Assembly: GCA_963205455.1 (NCBI GenBank) | Contig: CAUJJL010000184.1 | Span: 1-56,225 of the forward strand | Length of the DNA: 56,225 nucleotides | Source: Verrucomicrobiota bacterium | GTDB lineage: Bacteria > Verrucomicrobiota > Verrucomicrobiia > Opitutales > Opitutaceae | Direction: 5' to 3' | Shown here: in pieces, positions 8,932-16,191 of the stretch | How the letters are laid out: every line of letters begins with the position of its first letter | Numbering within the stretch: position 1 is the first letter of the stretch | Position numbers and translations under genes: made by a program | Notes under the pieces: generated by a model | Seen by the model: the letters and a program-made list of their open reading frames with translations, nothing else | Database searches by the model: none | Told to the model about the DNA's origin: nothing

Positions 8932-10140
8932 TCACGTCAGTCCCCCCGCGCGCGGCGACGCGGAGACCACGATCAGGCGTGCTTCCTCCGATTCCTTGAA
9001 CGCATTGCGTCGCTCCAATTCGCGAACGCAGGCGTCGAAGTCCGCATAGTCCACGCTGGCGGAGAAGGCCTGCGCCTTGGCCATGACCCGGATGAACGGC
9101 TCGGTCAGCGCATTGTTCGAGAGGCTCTTCAAGGCGAGCATGTAGTCGTCCCGCAGGACAGTGGGAACGATGATGCGGCTGAATCCGGTGCGGGTGAGCT
9201 CGGCGTTGAGGAAAATACGCGCGATGCGGCCGTTGCCGTCCTTGAACGGATGCACCTCGGCCACAAGGAACATGAAATAGAGCGCACGGGCGAAACCTTC
9301 CGTCAGCGAGCGTGAAAGATCGAAACCCTCGCGCAGCGTGCCGCGCACCAAGTCGGGCGCGACGAAATGCGTGGAACCGGCGCGGTTGGGCTTCTCTTTG
9401 AACTGGCCGGGGCGCTCCTCGGGCCGGACGGACATCAGCACGCCATGCCGGCGCAAGAGAAGATCGATGAATTCGTCATAGGAACCGGCGATCAGGCCGG
9501 CCTCTGCGCGATCTTCGATCAGTTCGAAGGTGCCGACGATGTCATGCGCGTCCTTTGGCCGCGCCTCCGGGACTTTCTGCTGGAAGACGATATCGCGGGC
9601 CTCCTCGACCTCGAATTCCGTGCCCTCGATATAATTGGAGAAATAGGCCTCGAAAAAAGCGCGATTCCGCCAAGCATCCAGGGACAGCGAAGGCTCCTGC
9701 ACCCGAGGCAACACGTCCGCGTTGAGCGCGCCGATCAGTCTCGTGAGCAGCTCGATGCGGTCGGGATCGTAGGGCGCTTGGGCGGAACGGGCACGCGAGA
9801 TTGCGTGGTCGAGTGACTTCACGTCGCCGGTCCCGAGGATCGCCGAGAAGAGCTGATTCAACGACGTGAACTCGGTCGCCAGGCCGAGATCCTTGGCAAT
9901 GGCGCGGGCTTCGTCGCGCAGCCGGTTCAATTCGGCGTCGCCGTGCAGCCGACAGATTTTCTCCAGGATTTCCTCCACCTTGGCGCGCGGGAGGCATTTG
10001 CCCTTGGCGCCCCGGCTGGGCTGCATGTTTTCCAGCAGGGCGGTCATCGGGCGATCCTCGCCGCGGGCCGGGATGCGAAGAGGGGCGCGGATGTGCGCAG
10101 CGACTTCAAGCAGGGCCGCACGACCCCGCAACGTAGTCAC
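8932..10140 (-). CDS. Fic-domain protein (probable AMPylase), apparently 5'-truncated
   Basis: 402 residues if read from the GTG at 10140; the ATG at 10047 (MTALLEN) is an alternative. The Fic core motif HPFKDGNGRIAR is complete at residues 297-308, with the catalytic His and phosphate-binding loop. An inhibitory helix motif [S/T]xxxE[G/N] is present upstream as SNYIEG (168-173), placing it with Fic enzymes held inactive by an N-terminal inhibitory helix. Such proteins transfer AMP, or another nucleotide, to target hydroxyls. Longer relatives carry an AbiEi-like antitoxin domain before the ALLEN region. Here that domain is missing and the first 30 codons are atypical, so the 5' end has probably been lost. 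The start overlaps the stop of the upstream metallo-hydrolase gene by 4 bp (GTGA). Confidence 0.8.
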   Translation of the reverse strand: MTTLRGRAALLEVAAHIRAPLRIPARGEDRPMTALLENMQPSRGAKGKCLPRAKVEEILEKICRLHGDAELNRLRDEARAIAKDLGLATEFTSLNQLFSAILGTGDVKSLDHAISRARSAQAPYDPDRIELLTRLIGALNADVLPRVQEPSLSLDAWRNRAFFEAYFSNYIEGTEFEVEEARDIVFQQKVPEARPKDAHDIVGTFELIEDRAEAGLIAGSYDEFIDLLLRRHGVLMSVRPEERPGQFKEKPNRAGSTHFVAPDLVRGTLREGFDLSRSLTEGFARALYFMFLVAEVHPFKDGNGRIARIFLNAELTRTGFSRIIVPTVLRDDYMLALKSLSNNALTEPFIRVMAKAQAFSASVDYADFDACVRELERRNAFKESEEARLIVVSASPRAGGLT

Positions 10141-10979
10141 ACGACAAAGGGATTGAACGCCCGCTCGTTTTCCAGCGTGGTCAAGGGGCCATGCCCCGGT
10201 GCGATCACCGTCGCAGGCGGCAACTGTTGAAAAATGCGCTGCGTGCTCGCCTGCAAACGCTCGCGACAGAAAAACGGGGTCCCCATCGACCCGGCAAAGA
10301 TCAAGTCTCCCGAAACCAGCAGCGCAGTGCCCGCCGGCGCCGCGGTTGTTCGAACGAGATAGCAGTTGTGTGCCTCGGCATGACCGGGAGTGCTCCAGAC
10401 TTCGACGGTGAAGCCTGCGTATTCAAGCTTCGCGCCCTCGCCTACCAGGGTTGCACCCGGCAGATTGCTTCCAGGAGGAGCAAAGATGGGAGGGGTTCCC
10501 CGCAGGCGCACCTCCTCGAGTCCACCGACATGCTCGGTTTCCACATGGGTTACAAACACGGCGTCGACATTCCGGATCCGGGTCGGCCAGAGGCGGCGCA
10601 TGCCCGCCGCGCTGGGACCTGCATCGAAAAGTATGCCAGTCTCGCGCGAACAGTCCGCAACGACGTACGCATTGGCAACGCCAATGCCATGGGGCATGCG
10701 CAGGGGATAAAGGCAAAAGGGCAGACCGCAGACATCCGGGACCGGATAGCGCCCCTCAGCCATGGCCCGAAATCCAACCTCGTTGAGGCCCAACACTGAC
10801 GCGATGCGATTGAGTTCATCCGGGGCCAGCTCGTAGCGATAGTCGATGGCATCGCGGATCTTGGATTCTGGCACCCCAGAACGTGCGGCAAGCAAAGCCT
10901 CATTGATTCCCCGACGGCGAAGTGCCTTGTCGAGCACATCGCCAAGTTCGTCTTCAAGAGGTGTGCGTTCGATGACCAC
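10137..10979 (-). CDS. HTH-like plus metallo-beta-lactamase-fold hydrolase with altered metal motif
   Basis: About 280 residues from the GTG at 10979; the frame stays open to an ATG at 11090, but that extension is proline/glycine-rich and unconvincing. An N-terminal helical region (LEDELGDVLDKALRRRGINEA, VPESKIRDAI, LNRIASVLGL) looks like a helix-turn-helix. It is followed by an MBL fold with GILFDAGP, THVETEHVGG, STPGHAEAHN, VSGDLIF and APGHGPLTT. The canonical HxHxDH motif reads HVETEH, so the second His and the Asp are both Glu. Metal binding may be changed or lost, or this may be a family variant. The C-terminus is typical for MBL proteins. It faces away from pyrE with about 120 bp between them. 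Confidence 0.75.
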   Translation of the reverse strand: MVIERTPLEDELGDVLDKALRRRGINEALLAARSGVPESKIRDAIDYRYELAPDELNRIASVLGLNEVGFRAMAEGRYPVPDVCGLPFCLYPLRMPHGIGVANAYVVADCSRETGILFDAGPSAAGMRRLWPTRIRNVDAVFVTHVETEHVGGLEEVRLRGTPPIFAPPGSNLPGATLVGEGAKLEYAGFTVEVWSTPGHAEAHNCYLVRTTAAPAGTALLVSGDLIFAGSMGTPFFCRERLQASTQRIFQQLPPATVIAPGHGPLTTLENERAFNPFVV

Positions 10980-11102
10980 GGCGCCAGTATGTCCGGGTTG
11001 CGGTCCGGCGCAAGGCCCTGATGGACGGGGCCCATACGGGGTCCATTGATTCCGAAAATTCCTTTTGGCAGGTCCGGATTCAGCCTCCAACGTTTGTAGT
11101 CA

Positions 11103-11681
11103 ATGGACGACCCAAAGTCAGAGGTACTGGAAATCTTCACCCGCACCAAGGCCTTGCTCCGCGGCCACTTTGTCCTGCGTTCAGGACTTCACAGTGAGTA
11201 CTACTTTCAGTGCGCGCAGGTCTGCCAGCACATGGATGCGGTCACACGCCTCTCCGAACTCCTGCTCAAAAAGCTGCGCGCGAGGCCCGATGTCGCGTTC
11301 ACCTGTGTGCTGGCACCCGCGATGGGCGGCCTGGTGATCGGGCAGGAGGTTGCCCGGCAGGCTGGCGTGCGCTACCTCTTCGCGGAGAAGGAAAACAACG
11401 TCCTGGTCCTTCGACGCGGATTCAAGTTTTCGCCCGGAGAAAAGGTTCTTGTCGTCGAGGATGTTGTCACCCGTGGCGGGCGCGTCATCGAATGCCTTGA
11501 TATCGTCCGCAAGCACGGCGGCACCCCCGTGGCAGTGGCCATGCTCGTCGACCGCAGCGGAAACGGCTTCAAATTCGATGTGCCTTCATTTTCGCTGCTC
11601 GAATTGAGCTTCCCGACCTACTCTCCTGACGCCCTGCCCGATTCACTCAGGACTATTCCAATCGAGAAGCCGGGCAGTTGA
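11103..11681 (+). CDS. pyrE: Orotate phosphoribosyltransferase
   Basis: 192-residue enzyme that joins orotate and PRPP to make orotidine monophosphate in pyrimidine synthesis. The PRPP-binding signature is clear at residues 115-126 (VLVVEDVVTRGG). The N-terminal part has LRSGLHSEYYFQ and the middle has VLAPAMGGLVIGQEVA, both typical of PyrE. Length is normal for the short bacterial form. It stands alone on the plus strand and converges on htrA, with only 40 bp between the stop codons. Confidence 0.95.
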   Translation: MDDPKSEVLEIFTRTKALLRGHFVLRSGLHSEYYFQCAQVCQHMDAVTRLSELLLKKLRARPDVAFTCVLAPAMGGLVIGQEVARQAGVRYLFAEKENNVLVLRRGFKFSPGEKVLVVEDVVTRGGRVIECLDIVRKHGGTPVAVAMLVDRSGNGFKFDVPSFSLLELSFPTYSPDALPDSLRTIPIEKPGS

Positions 11682-11721
11682 TCGAGCACGGAAATGTTCC
11701 GACCAATTCCGGCGAGCCCTG

Positions 11722-13290
11722 CTACTCCACCATCACGGGAAGGTAACGGTACGCCCGGCGATAATAGACTAGGAAGAGATTGTTTTGACCCCTGACAATC
11801 GCTTCGCGCGCCGCTTCGGGATCATTCACCGCCACACGGTTGATTTCGAGAATCACCACGTTGGGCACAAACTGTTCGGCGAATGGCGAGTTAGTCGCGA
11901 CCTCGGTCACCACCAATCCCCTAACCCGGTCTTCAAGGCTCAGGCGCTCACGCACCTCGTCCGTCACAGGTGCAACCGTGACACCCGGTAGAATCTCGTT
12001 GTTCCCCATCTCGTTGGCGCGTCGGCCAAGCTTGATGGTCATTGCCATTTCCTTCGGCTGATCGGTGCTCTGCCCCCGACCCTTGCTGTCGATCCTCATC
12101 GTCCTGACCTCCACCTCCGTGCCTGGCGCGAACTGGGAAATAAAGAGGCGCAGATCCTGGCGCGAGGCAATGGTGCGACCATTGATCGACAGGATCGCAT
12201 CCCCGCGCCTCAGGCCCGCCTTGTCTGCAGGACTGCCCGACTCCACCTGGGTAACAATGACTCCGCGAGCTTCTTTCCTGAGCCCCATAGCCTCGGCAAG
12301 GCCCGCCGTCAGTGGATCGACATTCACGCCCAGAAAGCCACGCGACACCGATCCCGTTTCGACGAGGCTGTGCATGACCATGGAGGCGAGGTTGATGGGA
12401 ATGGCGAAACCGATGCCGATGTTTCCGCGTGTAGTGGAGACGATGGCCGTGTTGATGCCGGCCAGGCGTCCCCTGGCGTCGATCAGCGCTCCGCCGGAAT
12501 TGCCCATGTTGATCGCGGCATCGGTCTGGATGAAGTTCTCATAGCCAACCTGGTCCTCACGATCGAGCAGTCCCAGGTTGTTTCGGCCGAGTGCCGACAC
12601 AATGCCCATGGTCACGGTCTGCCCGATGCCGAGGGGATTACCGATCGCAAAAACGACATCACCGACGCGCATCTTGTCGGAATCCGCAAGCGTCAGCGAC
12701 GGCAGATCCTCCGCGTCGACCTTGATCACGGCCACGTCGGTCTGGGGATCCGCACCGATCACGCGCGCGGTGAATTCGCGCTCGTCGGGAAGCGTCACAT
12801 TGAGCACATCCGCGCCCTCAACCACGTGGTTGTTCGTGAGGATGTATCCATTCTTTGATACAATCACTCCCGATCCGATTCCCTGCTCGCGGGACTCCCG
12901 CTCCCGCGGAACGCGGTCGCCAAAAAAATGATCGAAAAGCGGATTCACCGGCCGCCGCTGGGTGATGATCTTCGTGATGTTCACCGACACCACCGCCTTC
13001 TGCGCCGCCTCGACCACATCGGCGTAGGTCGCCACGGCTGCTCCCGGTCTGTTTTGAACCGCCTCCGGATCGACACTGATTTCCGGCTTCTCCGCCTCGC
13101 GCCGCCGGTCCCTCTCGACCGCGGGCACCTCCACGGTAAACACTGTCACCCAGAACAGGCATGCCAGCAACCGAAGGCACCACACGGTCCCTTGGAGGGC
13201 TGGCCAGATTCCGTTGCCGACAGCTTGCGCCGAGCGAATTTGGCAGGACGGATTCCCGGCACCCGACTGGGAAAGTGCGATCATGGCCAA
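11722..13290 (-). CDS. HtrA/DegP-type periplasmic serine protease
   Basis: 522-residue S1C protease that degrades or refolds damaged envelope proteins. A hydrophobic segment at about 36-52 serves as signal or anchor. The trypsin-like domain carries the triad His155 (LTNNHVVEG), Asp185 (DPQTDVAVIK) and Ser265 (NMGNSGGAL). A PDZ domain follows at about 305-400 (GFLGVNVDPLTAGLAEAMGL; GSPADKAGLRRGDAILSING), with a second, more diverged PDZ-like region at about 430-520. The gene is the last in the minus-strand run after prs (35-bp gap), which links it to envelope genes bamA, skp and lpxD further upstream. DegQ or DegP naming is not resolved by sequence alone. Confidence 0.92.
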   Translation of the reverse strand: MAMIALSQSGAGNPSCQIRSAQAVGNGIWPALQGTVWCLRLLACLFWVTVFTVEVPAVERDRRREAEKPEISVDPEAVQNRPGAAVATYADVVEAAQKAVVSVNITKIITQRRPVNPLFDHFFGDRVPRERESREQGIGSGVIVSKNGYILTNNHVVEGADVLNVTLPDEREFTARVIGADPQTDVAVIKVDAEDLPSLTLADSDKMRVGDVVFAIGNPLGIGQTVTMGIVSALGRNNLGLLDREDQVGYENFIQTDAAINMGNSGGALIDARGRLAGINTAIVSTTRGNIGIGFAIPINLASMVMHSLVETGSVSRGFLGVNVDPLTAGLAEAMGLRKEARGVIVTQVESGSPADKAGLRRGDAILSINGRTIASRQDLRLFISQFAPGTEVEVRTMRIDSKGRGQSTDQPKEMAMTIKLGRRANEMGNNEILPGVTVAPVTDEVRERLSLEDRVRGLVVTEVATNSPFAEQFVPNVVILEINRVAVNDPEAAREAIVRGQNNLFLVYYRRAYRYLPVMVE

Positions 13291-13325
13291 AAAGTGAGGA
13301 TCCTCCGCGAGGGAAGACGCGGCGC

Positions 13326-14276
13326 TCAGAAGCCCTTGACCTTGAAAAGTCCGGTCACGCTTTCGTTATTGTTGATCCGGAGAATCGCCTCACCGAGCAG
13401 GCTGGCCACACTCAGGATGGTGATCGGAAGTCCCTTGGGGTCGTTGGGGATCGAGTTCGTGATGATGAGTTCGTCGATCGACCCCTCGGAGAGCCTTTCG
13501 CGAGCCATGTTGCTCAGGATGCAGTGGCTCACGGCGGCTCTCACGCTGCGCGCCCCATGTTCCCGAAGGAGTCGCGCGGCGGCGGTGAGTGTGCCGGCGG
13601 TTTCGGTGATGTCGTCCACCAAGAGGACATCGCAGCCCTTCACATCGCCCACCACGTTGATGGCTTCCACATGCGTGGCGCTTGTGCGTTTCTTCGCGAC
13701 GAGTCCCAGTCCGGCTCCCAGCATGTCAGAATAGGCCGCGGCCATTTTCATCCCTCCCACGTCCGGCGAGCAGACCACGAGGTTGTTGTTCGGTGTCTGT
13801 GCGAGGTATTTGAAGAGCGTAGGCGACGCGTAGAGGTGATCAACGGGGATGTCGAAGAATCCCTGGATCTGCTGCGAATGCAGGTCCATTGTCAGCACAC
13901 GATTTGCCCCGGCAGCCGTCAGGAGATTCGCCACCAGTTTCGCGGTGATCGGCACCCGGGGCTGGTCCTTGCGATCCTGACGGGCGTAGCCGTAAAAGGG
14001 GATAACCGCCGTGATGCGATGGGCGGACGCGCGGCGGCAGGCGTCGATCATGATCAACAGCTCCATCAAATGGTGGTTCGACGGTGGGCAGGTCGACTGG
14101 AGGAGAAACACGTCGTAGCCACGGATGTTTTCGTTGATTTTGACGAAGGATTCCCCGTCCGGAAAACTCGTTACGGTTGCCTCTCCCAAGGGCATGCCGA
14201 TGTGACGGCAGATCTCCTCGGCGAGAGGGCGATTCGAGTTACCGGAAAAGATCTTCAGACCGGGCCTGTTGCTCAT
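13326..14276 (-). CDS. prs: Ribose-phosphate pyrophosphokinase (PRPP synthetase)
   Basis: 316 residues, the standard class I length. It makes PRPP from ribose 5-phosphate and ATP for nucleotide, histidine and tryptophan synthesis. Seen motifs are the N-terminal KIFSGNSNRPLAEEI, the ATP-binding region YGYARQDRKDQPR at about 96-108, the metal and substrate region MDLHSQQIQGFFDIPVDHL (130-148), and the PRPP loop VDDITETAGTL (220-230). It sits 18 bp after lpxD and 35 bp before htrA in one transcription direction. Its product is the co-substrate of PyrE, encoded nearby on the other strand. Confidence 0.96.
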   Translation of the reverse strand: MSNRPGLKIFSGNSNRPLAEEICRHIGMPLGEATVTSFPDGESFVKINENIRGYDVFLLQSTCPPSNHHLMELLIMIDACRRASAHRITAVIPFYGYARQDRKDQPRVPITAKLVANLLTAAGANRVLTMDLHSQQIQGFFDIPVDHLYASPTLFKYLAQTPNNNLVVCSPDVGGMKMAAAYSDMLGAGLGLVAKKRTSATHVEAINVVGDVKGCDVLLVDDITETAGTLTAAARLLREHGARSVRAAVSHCILSNMARERLSEGSIDELIITNSIPNDPKGLPITILSVASLLGEAILRINNNESVTGLFKVKGF

Positions 14277-14294
14277 GAGTGCGCGTGCCCGACG

Positions 14295-15362
14295 TTAACC
14301 AACCTCATCCCGCGCGGAAGACTTTTTTAAGCCCACAAGCTGCTCTTCAATGCTCTTGACGCGATCGAAGAGCCCGGGGAGACGCTGTTTCAGGACATTG
14401 ATGCGCTGCTCCAGTTGGAACGACAGGGCCGGATTTCCCTTCAGGAAACTCCCCGGATCGGCATCGAAGGTGACCCCCGCCTGGCCGGCAACTTTTGCTC
14501 CTTTTCCAATCGTAATATGCCCGCCAACGCCAGCCTGCCCTCCGAGGACAACAAAATCCTCGATGGTGGCGCTGCCCGAAATTCCGACCTGGGCGCAAAG
14601 AAGACAGTGTTTTCCAATAACCACATTGTGCCCGATCTGGACGAGATTATCGATCTTGGTGCCATCGCCGATGACCGTGCGACTGAACCGCGCCCTATCC
14701 AGGGTCGAGTTTGCACCGATTTCAACATCGGACCCAATTTCAACACACCCCACCTGCGGGACCTTCTCGTGGCGGCCCCGGACGAAGTCATAGCCAAAGC
14801 CATCGGATCCCACCACCACCCCCGGATGAAGCCGGACCCGATCATGAAGGCTGCATTCGGCTGCCACGATTGAACCGGGCTGAAGCCAGCAATCCTCTCC
14901 CAGAGAGGCCCCGCGCCCGACAAAAACCTGCGCCTGCAGGTGACAGCGCTCACCGATGGTGACACCGTCCTCGATCACACAAAGGGGTCCGATCGTGGCG
15001 CTGGTGGCGATCCTAGCGCTCTTGGCGATGACAGCGCTCGGGTGAATGCCCGGAGCCGGTTTTGGCCAGAGCAACTGCTCGATTCGTCCGCAGATCAGGG
15101 AGAGGACGGTCGAAGGATTCTCCACCCAAAGAAACATCTGTCCCACAGAGGGCTCACCGACATAATCAACCGGCAGAAGCACAAGCGATGCGCGACTCTC
15201 TCGAACCTGTAATCGGTACTTGTTATTGCCCAGGAATGAAAGGTCCCCCGCCGCAGCCGCGGACAGGCCCGCGATGCCTCGTATCGAATCCGCCGTTGAG
15301 CCCTTGATCATGCTGGGCTTCGCAATGGCGACAATCTCATCAGGTGAAAAGGAGACCTGCAT
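14295..15362 (-). CDS. lpxD: UDP-3-O-acylglucosamine N-acyltransferase
   Basis: About 355 residues from the Met of [15 protein letters not shown]; an upstream in-frame ATG at 15410 is less likely because it lies inside the terminator described at 15412-15438. LpxD adds the second N-linked acyl chain in lipid A synthesis, which supports an outer membrane with lipid A. The N-terminal domain has [22 protein letters not shown], followed by left-handed beta-helix hexapeptide repeats from about residue 105. The catalytic His lies in [14 protein letters not shown]-terminal helix ([22 protein letters not shown]) matches the family. It follows skp and precedes prs. Confidence 0.95.
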   Translation of the reverse strand: MQVSFSPDEIVAIAKPSMIKGSTADSIRGIAGLSAAAAGDLSFLGNNKYRLQVRESRASLVLLPVDYVGEPSVGQMFLWVENPSTVLSLICGRIEQLLWPKPAPGIHPSAVIAKSARIATSATIGPLCVIEDGVTIGERCHLQAQVFVGRGASLGEDCWLQPGSIVAAECSLHDRVRLHPGVVVGSDGFGYDFVRGRHEKVPQVGCVEIGSDVEIGANSTLDRARFSRTVIGDGTKIDNLVQIGHNVVIGKHCLLCAQVGISGSATIEDFVVLGGQAGVGGHITIGKGAKVAGQAGVTFDADPGSFLKGNPALSFQLEQRINVLKQRLPGLFDRVKSIEEQLVGLKKSSARDEVG

Positions 15363-15411
15363 GCGAGGAGCGTGAAGAACGGACGGACGGTGGCAACAGC
15401 CTGTATGCAAA

Positions 15412-15438
15412 AAAACCCGCCCGGCAAATGCCCGGCGG
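15412..15438 (-). terminator. Rho-independent terminator between skp and lpxD
   Basis: Read on the minus strand, an ACCCGCC...GGCGGGT stem with one internal mismatch and a short ATTT loop is followed by seven T residues. This is a textbook intrinsic terminator just after the skp stop codon and before the lpxD start. It would uncouple lpxD, prs and htrA from most upstream transcription, so a promoter for lpxD should lie within or just after it. Confidence 0.85.
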
Positions 15439-15467
15439 GTCAGTTCAAAGGGAATGAGGGAAACGCG

Positions 15468-16154
15468 TTACTTCTTGGCGCCGGGGAAGCTAACAGAGGG
15501 CGCGTCGCTTGAGGTCGCGGCGGGTGCTGCCGCGGCAGCGGCTTCGGCCGGCTTCGGCGTCACCGCAGGACGATCCTTGTTCACCTCCTTGAGAACTTCA
15601 TCGGTGATGTCGTAGGCAGGGTCCAGATAGATGAAGTTCGAGATCCCGAAATTGGTGCGTCCGGACTTGTCGATGAGGATCGTGGCGCCCTTCTTCTTGG
15701 CGATGTCCGTCGCGATCTTGCTGATCTCCTCGAGGATTTGTTCCTGGAAGAGATGGAGCCGCTGCTGGAGGTGGCGCTCGACATTGGCGCGGAACTGCTG
15801 GACCTCCTGCTGCTTCTTCTGGATCTCCTGCATCTTGTCCTGTGCCTCCTTCTCAGCCTTCGCCTTGGCATCGTTTGAAGCGACCGGACTGTTGCGGGTG
15901 CTTTCAGCCGTTTCGACGAGTTCCTTGTACTTGTCGACGATGACCTGACCTTCCTTGGAGAGGCGCTCCAGTTCGACCTGGGCCTTCTGTTCATCGGCGC
16001 GCAGTTTCGCCGTATTGTCTTCGGTCTTGTAGTGACCTTCGAAGATTTTTTGCATGTCAATGACCAGGATCTTCGGAGCCGGCTGGGCCTGTGCCAGCAG
16101 CGTGATGGAGCCGAAGACGGCCAGTGAGGTGACGAGTCGGAGGACGTTGTTCAT
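15468..16154 (-). CDS. skp: OmpH/Skp-family periplasmic chaperone
   Basis: 228 residues starting MNNVLRLVTSLAVFGS. The signal peptide is cleaved near AQAQP, followed by a beta-strand segment (KILVIDMQKIFEGH) and a long charged coiled-coil (about 45-150, rich in K, E, Q, A), then the returning strand and an Ala/Pro-rich tail. Skp holds unfolded outer-membrane proteins on their way to BamA, and the gene directly follows bamA by 37 bp, the usual order bamA-skp-lpxD. The frame stays open far upstream inside bamA, but that part is only antisense-like composition. The start at 16154 restores the signal peptide. Confidence 0.9.
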   Translation of the reverse strand: MNNVLRLVTSLAVFGSITLLAQAQPAPKILVIDMQKIFEGHYKTEDNTAKLRADEQKAQVELERLSKEGQVIVDKYKELVETAESTRNSPVASNDAKAKAEKEAQDKMQEIQKKQQEVQQFRANVERHLQQRLHLFQEQILEEISKIATDIAKKKGATILIDKSGRTNFGISNFIYLDPAYDITDEVLKEVNKDRPAVTPKPAEAAAAAAPAATSSDAPSVSFPGAKK

Positions 16155-16191
16155 AGCTTTGTTGTGAGACGGAGGGGGGAATGGAAAGGGA

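Noticed and set aside
13161..14330. 389-codon plus-strand frame opposite prs and the htrA start
   Set aside because: Both overlapped minus-strand genes are clear housekeeping genes with full motifs; this frame is a GC-driven shadow.
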